Source of the DNA: JAQBQB01 sp963757185
GTDB lineage: Bacteria; Gemmatimonadota; Gemmatimonadetes; Gemmatimonadales; Gemmatimonadaceae
Reading direction: 5' to 3'
Assembly: GCA_963757185.1 (NCBI GenBank)
Contig: CAVWQI010000009.1
Span: forward strand, 434,001 to 498,000
DNA: 64,000 nucleotides
Shown here in pieces: positions 16,887-25,649 of the stretch. The position numbers and the translations under genes are program-made. Positions within the stretch are counted from its first letter, which is position 1, and every line of letters starts with the position of its first letter. The notes below the pieces were generated by a model. It saw nothing but the letters and a program-made list of their open reading frames with translations. It did no database searches and was not told the origin of the DNA.

Positions 16887-18086
16887 ATGGCAGTCACGAA
16901 CGGCGCTGGCGGAAGTTTCTCGGTGTGGAGACAGGCATCACGCGTCGCGCGAATCGCTGCGACCCTCGGCGTCGTCGCGACCGGACTGGCCGCCCCCGTC
17001 GCCGCTCAAGAATTGCAGTCGCGCGTCGCCGAGCAGAACCTGCCGGCGCGTCTCAGCGACAGCGTGTTCTGGAGGCTTGTCACGACCACGTCCGAGCCGG
17101 GGGGCTATTTCCGCTCCGACAACTTCGTCTCGAACGAGACGAGCTATCAGTGGGTGATTCCGGAGCTGCTCCGCACCACGAAGACGGGGGGCGTTTACCT
17201 CGGCGTCGGGCCGGATCAGAACTTCACCTACCTCGTCGCGCTGCATCCGAAGATCGCGTTCATCTTCGACATCAGGCGTCAGAACATGTTGACGCACCTG
17301 ATGTACAAGGCGCTGCTCGAGCAGTCCACGGATCGAGCCGACTTTCTCTCGCGGCTGTTTTCACGCCCGCGGCCGCCGCACCTCGACACGCTGTCGGCGC
17401 CGGAGTCGCTGTTCGTCGCGTATCAGCTGGTGCCTCCCGACAGCGCCGCGTACCGGCGGAACGTCGCGTCCATTCTCGACGATCTGTCGAAGAAGCACCA
17501 CTTCGCGCTCTCGGACGACGACACGGCGTCGATCGCACACGTATATCGCTCGTTCGTCGCGTACGGACCCGACATCACGTACAACTCCAACCAGGGCCGG
17601 TCCGGGTACGGGCGGATGCCGAGCTACGCGCAACTCCAGATCGAGACCGACAGCGTCGGATTGCACCGCAGTTACATGGCGAACGAGGCGAACTTTCGCG
17701 TCCTCAAACAGCTCGAGGTGGACAACCTCATCGTGCCCCTCGTCGGCGACTTCGCCGGTCCGACGGCGATACGAGCCGTCGGCACGTACCTCCGGGAGCA
17801 CCACGCCGGCGTTTCTGCCTTCTATCTGTCGAACGTCGAGCAATATCTGTTTCAGCAGGGCGACGACTGGCGCCATTTCTTCGACAACGTCAGCGAGCTG
17901 CCGCTCGATTCGAACAGCACCTTCATTCGATCGGTGTTCGACGGCGCGGTCTACTATCGAGGTGCGCCGCCGTTCGGCGGATACATGCGCGCGCGCCAGA
18001 TGCTCGCGTCGATGCTGGCCCAGGTCACGGCATTCAGAGCGGGCAAGCTGATGACATACAGCGACGTCATCGAAACGTCGCGTTAG
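16887..18086 (+). CDS. Exported conserved protein of unknown function
   Basis: 399 residues. A twin-basic, hydrophobic N terminus (VARIAATLGVVATGLAAPVAAQE) gives a signal peptide ending at about 41. The body has notable conserved-looking blocks: 'GGYFRSDNFVSNETSYQWVIPEL', 'GGVYLGVGPDQNFTYLVALHPKIAFIFDIRRQN', 'YAQLQIETDS', 'IVPLVGDFAGPTAIRAVGTYL' and 'AFYLSNVEQYLFQ'. The 'VYLGVGPDQNFTYL...FIFDIRRQN' pattern resembles a Rossmann/methyltransferase-like nucleotide-binding start, and I recall similar proteins grouped as LIC_10091-like, but I cannot verify this. Isolated transcription unit. Confidence 0.6.
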   Translation: MAVTNGAGGSFSVWRQASRVARIAATLGVVATGLAAPVAAQELQSRVAEQNLPARLSDSVFWRLVTTTSEPGGYFRSDNFVSNETSYQWVIPELLRTTKTGGVYLGVGPDQNFTYLVALHPKIAFIFDIRRQNMLTHLMYKALLEQSTDRADFLSRLFSRPRPPHLDTLSAPESLFVAYQLVPPDSAAYRRNVASILDDLSKKHHFALSDDDTASIAHVYRSFVAYGPDITYNSNQGRSGYGRMPSYAQLQIETDSVGLHRSYMANEANFRVLKQLEVDNLIVPLVGDFAGPTAIRAVGTYLREHHAGVSAFYLSNVEQYLFQQGDDWRHFFDNVSELPLDSNSTFIRSVFDGAVYYRGAPPFGGYMRARQMLASMLAQVTAFRAGKLMTYSDVIETSR

Positions 18087-18152
18087 GCGGGTGGGGCGGC
18101 CACTCCGAGTTCGATTGGCGAGTTGGGTACGGCTTTGCGCTCGAAGTCGGGA

Positions 18153-18291
18153 ACTGACAACTGACCTCAGACCTCACACCCGGCGTGACGGGATGGAGTT
18201 CTCTTGAGCCAGTGTCTTCACCCGCTCGCTCAAATCGTTGCGTGGCCAGACCGCCAAGCTGGAGGTCTGTGGTCAGTGGTCCGCGGTCAGT
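18153..18291. repeat. Two inverted GGTC-type heptamer arrays in a 311-bp gap
   Basis: The gap 18087-18397 has no gene. At 18153-18180 four heptamers read ACTGACA ACTGACC TCAGACC TCACACC. At 18264-18291 four read GGTCTGT GGTCAGT GGTCCGC GGTCAGT. The first array is the opposite-strand form of the second, so the two face each other across 83 bp and could pair. Both flank the 3' ends of convergent genes. Confidence 0.8.
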
Positions 18292-18397
18292 TCCGGTCGT
18301 CGAGCGAACCACGTCGCCCGCTCGCCACTCGAGCTGAGAGTGGCCGAGACCGATGTCTCACAGCTCCCGCGCCGCTGCCATCCGTGTTTCGGCGAAC

Positions 18398-20701
18398 TTA
18401 TCGCGGACCTGAGGACACGTGCTCGTTCAGGAATCGCGTCAGCAGGTTGAACAAATGCACGCGCGTACCGGGACCCTCGAAGATGCCGTGCGTTCGGTTC
18501 GGGTATTCCATCATCGTGAACGGCTTGTTCGCCGCGACCAGCGCGTTGATCAGCTGCTCGGTGCTCTGATAGTGCACGTTGTCGTCGCCCGAGCCGTGAA
18601 CGACGAGTAGATCGCCCCGCAGGCCCTCGGCATAGTAGAGCGGTGACGCGTCGTGGTACGCCGCCTCGTCCGTGCTGGGGAGACCGACGTAGCGCTCCTG
18701 ATAGATCGTGTCGTAGTTGTGGACGTTGGCCACCGGCGCGACAGCCATGCCGGCGCGATAGACGTCGGGCGCGCGGAACATGAGGTGGAGGGTCGACGAC
18801 CCGCCGCCGCTCCAGCCCCACACCGCGAGGCGGGTCGAATCGACGAAGGGCAGCCGGCCGACGATTTTCGCGGCGGCCGACTGCTCGCGCACACGAAGCG
18901 ACCCGATCTGGTTGCGCACGACTTTGCGCCACTCGCGTCCGCGCGGACCCGGCGTGCCGCGGTTGTCGACGCTCGCCACTATGTAGCCGCGCTGCGTGAG
19001 CATCAGGTGCCACAGGTACGTGCTGCTTCCGTATGCGTCGAGCACGGTTTGCGACGCGGGCTCGCCGTACACGTAGAACAGCACCGGATACTTCTTCGTC
19101 GAGTCGAAGTCGGCGGGCTTCATCATCCACGAGTCGAGTTTGACCCCGCCGCCGATGTCGATCTGCGAGAACGTGACGGCTCCGCGCCGCAACGACGCGA
19201 TGCGCGCCGCAACGTCGGCATTCGATTCCAAGGTTCGCGCGACTTCGTGACTCGGCAGGCGGACGAGATCCGTCACCGGCGGCGTGCCGAACGTCGAATA
19301 AGTATCAATCGCCCAATGGGCGCCGGGGGCGATGTCGTACGAGTGCGTGCCACGCGCCGCCGCCGGCGTCAAACGCTCCGGATGGCCCGACCCGTCGAGC
19401 TTCGCGCGCCAGAGGAACATCTGCGTCGCAGTCGTCGGCGACGCGTCGTAGTAGAGCCAGCCGCCCTTCGTGTCGACGTACTCGATCTTCATCACGTCGA
19501 ACTCGCCGGGCGTGATCAGCCGCATCGCGCCGGTCTTGGAGACCAGGTACGCATGCCGCCAGCCGTCGCGTTCCGACAGGAAAACGAATCCCGAATTGTC
19601 GGCGAGCCAGTCGACCGACGGGCCGGTCGCGTCGGAGTAGACGTCGATCCACGCGCTGTCGCGGTCGGCGAACAGCGGCTTCGCGGCGCCGGTCGTCGCG
19701 TTCGCGACGTAGAACGTGTTCTGCGTCTGCCGGCGGTTGAGCTGCTGCACGAGCACGTCGTTCGTCGCCGGTTCCCAATCCATGCGCGCGAGATAGTTGT
19801 TGCGCGGATCGCCCGGAATCTCCAGCCACGTCGTCGGCCCGCCGCCGGCGCTCACGACTCCGATGCGGGCGGCGGAGTTCGTCGTGCCGGCCTTCGGATA
19901 CTGCACCGGCTTGACGAACGAGTAGAGCGAGTCCGTGTTGTCGATCAACAAGAAATCGCGCACACCTTTGGCGTCGAGCTGCCAGTAGGCGATGCGCTTG
20001 CCGTCCGGGCTCCAACGGAATCCGTCGCGGTCGTCGAGCTCTTCCTCGTAGACCCAGTCGAAGGTGCCGTTGATGGTCGTGACCGACCCGTCGTGCGTGA
20101 GCGGCGTGATGTGACCATCGGCCAGCGACTCGGCAAACAAGTTGTGCTCGCGCACGTACGCGACGCGCGAGCCGTCGGGAGAGAATTTGGCGAACATGAG
20201 CGTCGACGGCTTCGCATCCGGACCGCCGAGCTTTCGTAGACCGCCGCTCGATTTCGACAAGTCGAGCACCCAATAGTCGCCTCGTGTGTTTTGCCGCCAC
20301 ACGCGCGCCGTGTTGGTGTAGACGAGAAGCTTCGAGTGGTCGGGCGACCACGTGTAGTCCTCGATCTCGATCGGATCGCTCGCGCCGGACGGGACGAGCC
20401 GAGTCGCCGGAACGATAACGGTCGACTTGGCCGTCGCGGCGTCGACCCGAATGAGGTCGCCGCCGCGCCCTCCCGGAGCGGGTTCGATCGTCGTGTAGGT
20501 GCTGTCGTCGAGCCAGCGCGTCGGGCCGAAGCGGCGAACGCTGAACTCGCGGGGATCGTAGATCCGCTCCACCGTGAGGAGCGACGGATCGCCGCCGCGC
20601 TGCGCGAGCATAGGCCGAGCGGACGCGTTCGCGGAGAGGGCGACGGTGGCGGCGACGACCACGCATCGGCCGCGCGAAATTCGCGAATTCGTCAGAGACA
20701 T
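18398..20701 (-). CDS. Exported DPP4-like S9B prolyl oligopeptidase
   Basis: 767 residues from ATG 20701; upstream in-frame codons lack a signal peptide. Signal ends at about 34 (ARPMLAQ). A DPP4_N beta-propeller comes first ('NLFAESLADGHITPLTHDGS', 'FDWVYEEELDDRDGFRWSPDGKRIAYWQLD'), then the alpha/beta hydrolase domain: nucleophile Ser631 in 'GWSGGG', Asp in 'VHGSGDDNVHYQ', His in 'YPNRTHGIF'. The double-Glu 'YEEE' in the propeller is the substrate N-terminus anchor of DPP4 enzymes, so removal of X-Pro/X-Ala dipeptides is expected in the periplasm. Confidence 0.95.
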   Translation of the reverse strand: MSLTNSRISRGRCVVVAATVALSANASARPMLAQRGGDPSLLTVERIYDPREFSVRRFGPTRWLDDSTYTTIEPAPGGRGGDLIRVDAATAKSTVIVPATRLVPSGASDPIEIEDYTWSPDHSKLLVYTNTARVWRQNTRGDYWVLDLSKSSGGLRKLGGPDAKPSTLMFAKFSPDGSRVAYVREHNLFAESLADGHITPLTHDGSVTTINGTFDWVYEEELDDRDGFRWSPDGKRIAYWQLDAKGVRDFLLIDNTDSLYSFVKPVQYPKAGTTNSAARIGVVSAGGGPTTWLEIPGDPRNNYLARMDWEPATNDVLVQQLNRRQTQNTFYVANATTGAAKPLFADRDSAWIDVYSDATGPSVDWLADNSGFVFLSERDGWRHAYLVSKTGAMRLITPGEFDVMKIEYVDTKGGWLYYDASPTTATQMFLWRAKLDGSGHPERLTPAAARGTHSYDIAPGAHWAIDTYSTFGTPPVTDLVRLPSHEVARTLESNADVAARIASLRRGAVTFSQIDIGGGVKLDSWMMKPADFDSTKKYPVLFYVYGEPASQTVLDAYGSSTYLWHLMLTQRGYIVASVDNRGTPGPRGREWRKVVRNQIGSLRVREQSAAAKIVGRLPFVDSTRLAVWGWSGGGSSTLHLMFRAPDVYRAGMAVAPVANVHNYDTIYQERYVGLPSTDEAAYHDASPLYYAEGLRGDLLVVHGSGDDNVHYQSTEQLINALVAANKPFTMMEYPNRTHGIFEGPGTRVHLFNLLTRFLNEHVSSGPR

Positions 20702-20791
20702 GGAGTCGGGCCCGGGAGAAATCGGCGACTGGAGGCCATCAAGATATTCCGGGCCGGTTGCGTAGCGCATCCTCGGACCTAGAATCACGGA

Positions 20792-21973
20792 ATGCCCGAG
20801 AACGCCTCCGCGCTCGCCGTTCCCCCACGCGCGCCCGCGTACGACCTGTCCGCGCTTCGCCGGCTCATCCCGATCCTCTCGACGACGATCCCGATGAACA
20901 ACTGCTCGCAAGCGCCGCAGACGATCGCGACGCGGGCGGCGGCGGAACGGTATCTCGAGTCGTGGGCCACGCGCGGCATGGACTGGGACGCGTGGGTCGC
21001 CGAGGTGGACGCCGCGAAACGCGAGTTCGCGCGGCTCATCAACGCGTCACCCGACGAGATCGCCGTCTTCAGCTCCGTCTCCGAGGCGACGAGCGCCGTC
21101 GCCAGCGCGCTCGATTTCGCGCGCGGGCGCCCCAAGGTCGTCGTGACCGAGGCCGAGTTTCCGACCATCGGGCACGTGTGGCTCGCGCAAGCGTCGCGCG
21201 GCGCACGGATCGAATGGATTCCAGTGTGCGACGGCATGATCGACGCGACCGAGTACCGGCGGCTCGTGGACGATCAGACCGCGATCGTGTCGGCGACTCA
21301 CGGCTATTTCCTCGACGGCTTCAAGCAGGATCTTCCGCGGCTCGTGGCCGCGGCCCACGAGTGCGGGGCGCTTCTCTACGTCGACGCCTATCAGACGCTC
21401 GGCACCGTGCCGGTCGACGTGAAGGCGCTCGGACTCGACTTTCTGGCCGCCGGGAACCTCAAGTTCCTCATGGGAATTCCTGGAATCGCCTTCCTGTACG
21501 TTCGACGCGACCTCGCTGCGCGGCTCGAGCCTTCGGTGACCGGGTGGTTCGGGCGAGCGAACCCTTTTGCCTTCGACGTGAAGCATCTCGACTGGTCTCC
21601 AACCGCGAGCCGCTTCGACACAGGGACACCGCCGATCGTCAACGCGTATGTGGCGCGCGCCGGGATGGAGATGATCAACGAGATCGGCGTCGGCGCGATC
21701 CGTTCCTGGCTCGAGGTGCTCGGCCAGCGGTTGATCGACGGTGGCCGCGCTCGAGGACTCGCCCTGCTCGGCACCGACGACATGGCGCACAAGACGGCGA
21801 CGACAGCCTTTATCGTCGACGAGTCACACGTCGTCGAGGCGAAGATGCGCGAGCGAGGGGTCATCGCGTCGGCGCGCGGGCCGGTCATCCGGCTTTCGCC
21901 ACACTTCTACAGCACGACCGGGGACATCGACACGGCCCTCGACGCGCTCGTAGCCGTGCTGGGCGATCGGTGA
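20792..21973 (+). CDS. Class-V aminotransferase (cysteine-desulfurase fold)
   Basis: 393 residues. PLP fold-type I, class V features: 'VFSSVSEATSAVASAL', 'VVVTEAEFPTIGHVW', 'ATHGYFLDGFKQDL', the PLP-phenol Asp and His/Gln in 'LLYVDAYQTLGTVPVD', and the Schiff-base Lys in 'AAGNLKFLMG'. 'RFDTGTPPIVN' is the phosphate/substrate loop. Fe-S scaffold partners are absent, so a general cysteine desulfurase or an amino-acid lyase/aminotransferase cannot be separated. It precedes the kinase gene by 37 bp on the same strand. Confidence 0.88.
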   Translation: MPENASALAVPPRAPAYDLSALRRLIPILSTTIPMNNCSQAPQTIATRAAAERYLESWATRGMDWDAWVAEVDAAKREFARLINASPDEIAVFSSVSEATSAVASALDFARGRPKVVVTEAEFPTIGHVWLAQASRGARIEWIPVCDGMIDATEYRRLVDDQTAIVSATHGYFLDGFKQDLPRLVAAAHECGALLYVDAYQTLGTVPVDVKALGLDFLAAGNLKFLMGIPGIAFLYVRRDLAARLEPSVTGWFGRANPFAFDVKHLDWSPTASRFDTGTPPIVNAYVARAGMEMINEIGVGAIRSWLEVLGQRLIDGGRARGLALLGTDDMAHKTATTAFIVDESHVVEAKMRERGVIASARGPVIRLSPHFYSTTGDIDTALDALVAVLGDR

Positions 21974-22010
21974 CGGCAAGCAAGCTCCGCGGCGGTATAT
22001 TCTCGCCGCG

Positions 22011-23627
22011 ATGACGAGTCTGACGGACCTCCAGGCGCAACTCGGCGGACGCTACGCGATCGAGCGAGAGCTCGGGCGCGGCGGCATGGGCGCCGTGTAT
22101 CTCGCGCGCGACGAGAAGCTCGGCCGTCTGGTCGCGCTCAAGGTCTTGCCGGCCGAGTTCGCGACGGCCACCGCGCTCCGCGATCGGTTCCTTCGCGAGA
22201 CGAGGATGGCGGCGAGCTTCTCGCACCCGAACATCGTGCCCGTCTACGCCGTCGAGGAGAGCGACGACTTCCTCGCGTACGTGATGGGCTACATCGAGGG
22301 CGAGAGCGTCGCCGAGCGCGTGCGACGCGCCGGTCCGTTGACCGTTCGTGAGGTCGTGCGCCTGCTGCAAGACGTCGGCTACGCGCTGGCGTATGCACAC
22401 GGCCGCGACATCGTGCACCGCGACATCAAGCCGGACAACATCATGATCGAGCGCGCGACGAATCGCGCCCTGGTCATGGACTTCGGCGTGTCGCGAACGA
22501 TCGCCGCTCCCGACGACGGTGCGACCGCTGGACTCACGCGAGTCGGTGAGGTCGTGGGCACGGCGGAGTACATGAGCCCCGAGCAGGCGACCGGCGACCG
22601 CGTCGACGGACGCAGCGATCTCTACTCGCTCGGCCTCACGGCGTATTACGCGCTCACAGGCCGGGTGGCGATGGCGGCGGATTCCACCGGCAAGGCATTG
22701 GTCAAGCAGATCACGGAGACGCTGCCGCCGATGGCGAGCGTCCGTCCTGATCTGCCCGCGCCGCTGGCCGAGGCGATCGATCGCTGCCTGATGAAAGATC
22801 CCGAGGCTCGCTTCGCGCGGGCCGAGGAATTGGTCGAGGCGCTCGACGCGGCGCAGCTGACCGGCCCCGAGATTCCCGTTCCGATTCGTCTGTTCACGCA
22901 GGAGGCGGGCACGCTGTCGCTGGTGCTCGTGTTGGGGAGCATCCTCGCCTATTTCATGGCGGCGGCGGTCAGTGCAGAGAACGGCGGTTCGATCGACATG
23001 CTGCTGCCGGTGCTGTTGTTGGCCGGCGTCCTGGTCACGCGGATCGCTCAGACGTTCGGCGAGGCGCGCCGGCTGGCGGTGAACGGTTTCACCCCCGACG
23101 CGGTGCACCGAGGGTTTGTCGCCGTACTCGGCGAGCGACAGGCACAGCGCGACGCGTTGCGTGCCGATCCCGCCGCGCGACACGCCCGTCGGCGAAGCGT
23201 CGCCATCCTCGCGGCTGCGCCGGTCGTCGGTTTTGGCATGGCCTGGTGGGCGCTCCGGATGCGGAAGCAGATCGGGCCGCACACGTACCAGGTGCCAATC
23301 GTCGGAATGCTGCTCGTCTTCGGCGGCGTCGCGTTGTTCGGCGTCTCGCTCGGGCTCCTGCTGCGAAGCCCGTTCCGCATGCCGCTCGGCGAGCGCCTGT
23401 TCCGACTCGTGTGGCTTGGCCCGATCGGCCGAGCGTTCATCCGGGCCGCTGGTCGCGGCGTCGCGCGCGCGAGCGCAGCGAGCGGCGTTTTGCGCGCCAG
23501 TGTGCCGGCGACGATGCAACGCCCGACTGCTCCGGTCGCGAAACCGGCCGCGGCACGCGCGCCGGACCGCATCGAGGCACTTGAAATTCGCATCGCCGAG
23601 CTGGAACGCTGGCGGCGAGACAATTGA
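22011..23627 (+). CDS. Transmembrane Ser/Thr protein kinase (PknB-like)
   Basis: 538 residues. Kinase domain at about 14-280: Gly loop 'LGRGGMGAVY' (21-30), ATP-binding Lys44, catalytic 'HRDIKPDN' (Asp138), 'DFGVSR' (157-162), 'GTAEYMSPEQ' activation segment. It is followed by several hydrophobic segments (about 297-315, 325-345, 400-418, 430-450) rather than the extracellular PASTA repeats of classic PknB, and ends in a short amphipathic tail 'IEALEIRIAELERWRR'. The stop TGA overlaps the ATG of the NSS symporter (TGATG), so kinase and transporter are made together. Confidence 0.93.
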   Translation: MTSLTDLQAQLGGRYAIERELGRGGMGAVYLARDEKLGRLVALKVLPAEFATATALRDRFLRETRMAASFSHPNIVPVYAVEESDDFLAYVMGYIEGESVAERVRRAGPLTVREVVRLLQDVGYALAYAHGRDIVHRDIKPDNIMIERATNRALVMDFGVSRTIAAPDDGATAGLTRVGEVVGTAEYMSPEQATGDRVDGRSDLYSLGLTAYYALTGRVAMAADSTGKALVKQITETLPPMASVRPDLPAPLAEAIDRCLMKDPEARFARAEELVEALDAAQLTGPEIPVPIRLFTQEAGTLSLVLVLGSILAYFMAAAVSAENGGSIDMLLPVLLLAGVLVTRIAQTFGEARRLAVNGFTPDAVHRGFVAVLGERQAQRDALRADPAARHARRRSVAILAAAPVVGFGMAWWALRMRKQIGPHTYQVPIVGMLLVFGGVALFGVSLGLLLRSPFRMPLGERLFRLVWLGPIGRAFIRAAGRGVARASAASGVLRASVPATMQRPTAPVAKPAAARAPDRIEALEIRIAELERWRRDN

Positions 23628-25018
23628 TGGCGGCAGAGGGAGTGACAGCCAAACCGCGCGAGTCGGCCGCGCCGGGATCCAGCACGAAACCTCGCGAGAC
23701 GTTTGCGTCGCGATTCGGCACGCTCGTCACGGTCATCGGCGTCGCGATCGGGCTTGGCAACGTCTGGCGGTATCCGTATCTCGTCGGAAAGTTCGGCGGC
23801 GCGGCGTTCGTTCTCTTCTACGTGTTCGTCGCGGTGGCGATCGGCGTCCCGGCGCTGATGGCCGAGTTCGCGCTCGGCCGATTCGCGCGTCGCGGTCCGG
23901 TCGGTGCGTTCAAGGCGGCGGGGCTCCCCGGCGGAACGGCGGTCGGCTGGTTCTTCTTCGTCATCGTGATCGCGGCGACTGGATACTACACGGCGGTCGT
24001 GGGGTGGGTGTTGTATCACGCGGTCGCGCAGATCGGCGCCGGAGTGGGGCTGCACATCGACGCGTCGGCGATACTGCCGCCGGAGCACGGGTTCGACCTC
24101 GTGTCGTTCACGCTGCAGATGTGCTTCACGGCGATCGTCGCTCTCGCCTGCGCCGTCGTCGTGGCGAAGGGCTTGCGAGCCGGGATCGAGCGCGCCAGCG
24201 CGTGGGTGATGCCGGTGCTGCTGGTCGCGCTCGTGTTGCTGATGATCCGGTCGCTCACGCTGCCGGGGGCGATGGCCGGCGTGCGCTGGTACATCCTGAA
24301 ATTCCGGTGGGCGGATCTCACGCCGACGGTGATGGTCGCGGCGATCGGCCACGCGATCTTTTCGCTCTCGCTCGGCGGGACGTTCATGGTCGTATACGGC
24401 TCGTACATGAAGCACGACGAGAGCGTGGCGCGGCCGGCGATCTGGACGGTCATCGGCGACACCGGCTCCTCCCTTCTCGCAGGATTCGCGGTGATCCCAG
24501 CAGTCTTCGCGTTCAACCTCGAGCCGACTTCTGGGCCGGGGCTCATCTTCGCGACGCTGCCCAAGGTGTTCGCCGCGATGCCGGCGGGCGCGCTTTTCGG
24601 CGCGGTGTTTTTCATCGGGTTGTCATGCGCGGGCTATCTCTCGGACGTCGGCGCGTTCGAGGTGCTTGTCGCAGGCCTCACGGACAATACGAAGATGACG
24701 CGCGAGCGGGCGGTGTTGCTGGTGACCGCGGCGATTTTCGTCGCCGCCATTCCGCCGGCGATCAACACGGGCATCTTCGTACCCTGGGACCTCACGTTCG
24801 GGTCGGGAATGCAGACCCTCGGGTCGCTCGTCGCGGTGCTCTCCGTCGGCTGGTTCATGAAACGCGGCGACGCGCTGAAGCACCTCGGGGAGCGAGGCGA
24901 AGTGCCGGTGCCGGTGTGGCTGTACTACTGGGTGCGGTTTGGCATTCCGACGGCGATCGGTGGCGTCGGGGTCTGGTGGTTGTTGTCGAGCGTGTTCAAT
25001 ACGGTGCATGCCGTCTGA
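23627..25018 (+). CDS. Sodium-dependent transporter, NSS/SNF family
   Basis: 463 residues from ATG 23627. The NSS signature in TM1 is clear: 'TVIGVAIGLGNVWRYPYL'. It is followed by 'GGAAFVLFYVFVAVAIGVPALMAEFALGR' (TM2) and 'FSLSLGGTFMVVYGSYMK' (TM6-7 unwound region and Na+ site). About 11-12 helices, no long tail, like bacterial LeuT/MhsT relatives. It imports an amino acid or related amine with Na+. Direct overlap with a membrane Ser/Thr kinase gene hints at kinase control of transport, which would be testable. Confidence 0.93.
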   Translation: MAAEGVTAKPRESAAPGSSTKPRETFASRFGTLVTVIGVAIGLGNVWRYPYLVGKFGGAAFVLFYVFVAVAIGVPALMAEFALGRFARRGPVGAFKAAGLPGGTAVGWFFFVIVIAATGYYTAVVGWVLYHAVAQIGAGVGLHIDASAILPPEHGFDLVSFTLQMCFTAIVALACAVVVAKGLRAGIERASAWVMPVLLVALVLLMIRSLTLPGAMAGVRWYILKFRWADLTPTVMVAAIGHAIFSLSLGGTFMVVYGSYMKHDESVARPAIWTVIGDTGSSLLAGFAVIPAVFAFNLEPTSGPGLIFATLPKVFAAMPAGALFGAVFFIGLSCAGYLSDVGAFEVLVAGLTDNTKMTRERAVLLVTAAIFVAAIPPAINTGIFVPWDLTFGSGMQTLGSLVAVLSVGWFMKRGDALKHLGERGEVPVPVWLYYWVRFGIPTAIGGVGVWWLLSSVFNTVHAV

Positions 25019-25116
25019 GTGCGGAGTGCGGCGGCGGGGTGCGGAGAGAGTGAGGCGTGCGGGGGGGGGGCGGGGTGCGGCGTGAGTACGGAGTTCGACG
25101 GTCCACCGGTCCACCA
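25017..25116. repeat. G-rich heptamer array and two GGTCCACC octamers
   Basis: Starting within the NSS stop codon, GAGTGCG GAGTGCG is followed by degenerate GTGCGG-type units, a run of ten G (25061-25070), then more GGTGCGG and GTGAGTA units to about 25094. At 25100-25116 GGTCCACC occurs twice (preceded by C). The ribosome site of the next gene follows at once. Confidence 0.8.
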
Positions 25117-25123
25117 GGTGTTT

Positions 25124-25128
25124 GAGGA
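25124..25128 (+). promoter_or_regulatory. Shine-Dalgarno GAGGA fixing the TPP-alpha start
   Basis: GAGGA lies 5 bases before ATG 25134 and overlaps the alternative TTG at 25122, which is therefore unlikely to be the start. Confidence 0.65.
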
Positions 25129-25133
25129 ATGAC

Positions 25134-25649
25134 ATGCCTGTTTCCGTTTCGAGCTCGAAGCTGATTTATCAATGCCTCCGCGACATCGGGGTGCGGATCG
25201 TGTCCGCGCTGCCGGAGACGTGGCTCGTACATCTCATCCGGATGGCGGAAGACGATCCGGAGATGATGCTCGTACGACTCGCCAAGGAGGAGGAAGGCGT
25301 CGGCATTTCAGCGGGCGCGCATCTCGCCGGCGTGAAATCGGCGATGCTCATGCAGAATCACGGATTTCTCGCGTCGGTGAACGGGATCGTGTCGTGTGCA
25401 CAGCTCTACCGCATTCCGCTGCTGATGTTCATCAGCCATCGGGGCGAGTTCGGCGAGCGTGATCCGTGGCAGACGGAAGGGGGCGGCGTCACGACGCACG
25501 TGCTCGACGCGCTTCGCATTCCGCACACGTTGCTCGACTCGCCCGAGCACGTGGCGCGCCGAATCAACAAGGCGCAGACGCTCGCCCATTCCGCGAGCCG
25601 TCCCGTCGCGCTGTTGCTCGGGCGCGATCTGATGTGGGAGGAAGCATGA
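25134..25649 (+). CDS. TPP-dependent decarboxylase alpha subunit (sulfopyruvate/phosphonopyruvate type)
   Basis: 171 residues. It corresponds to the N-terminal PYR half of thiamine-diphosphate decarboxylases, on its own as in archaeal ComD. 'GVRIVSALPETW', the catalytic Glu in 'RLAKEEEGVGISAGAHLAG' (about Glu54), 'SAMLMQNHGFLASVNGI' and 'PLLMFISHRGEFGERDPWQ' match the sulfopyruvate/phosphonopyruvate decarboxylase group. It needs the PP half encoded by the next gene, overlapped by ATGA. The actual 2-oxo acid substrate cannot be read from sequence. Confidence 0.88.
   Translation: MPVSVSSSKLIYQCLRDIGVRIVSALPETWLVHLIRMAEDDPEMMLVRLAKEEEGVGISAGAHLAGVKSAMLMQNHGFLASVNGIVSCAQLYRIPLLMFISHRGEFGERDPWQTEGGGVTTHVLDALRIPHTLLDSPEHVARRINKAQTLAHSASRPVALLLGRDLMWEEA

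Noticed and set aside
18653..20239. Open 528-codon frame opposite the DPP4 gene
   Set aside because: Antisense shadow with repetitive Arg/Val/Asp content and no domain; DPP4 on the other strand has all catalytic residues.
23116..25053. Open 645-codon frame spanning the kinase end and NSS gene
   Set aside because: Alternative-frame shadow rich in Arg and Gly; the two real genes in other frames show full family motifs.
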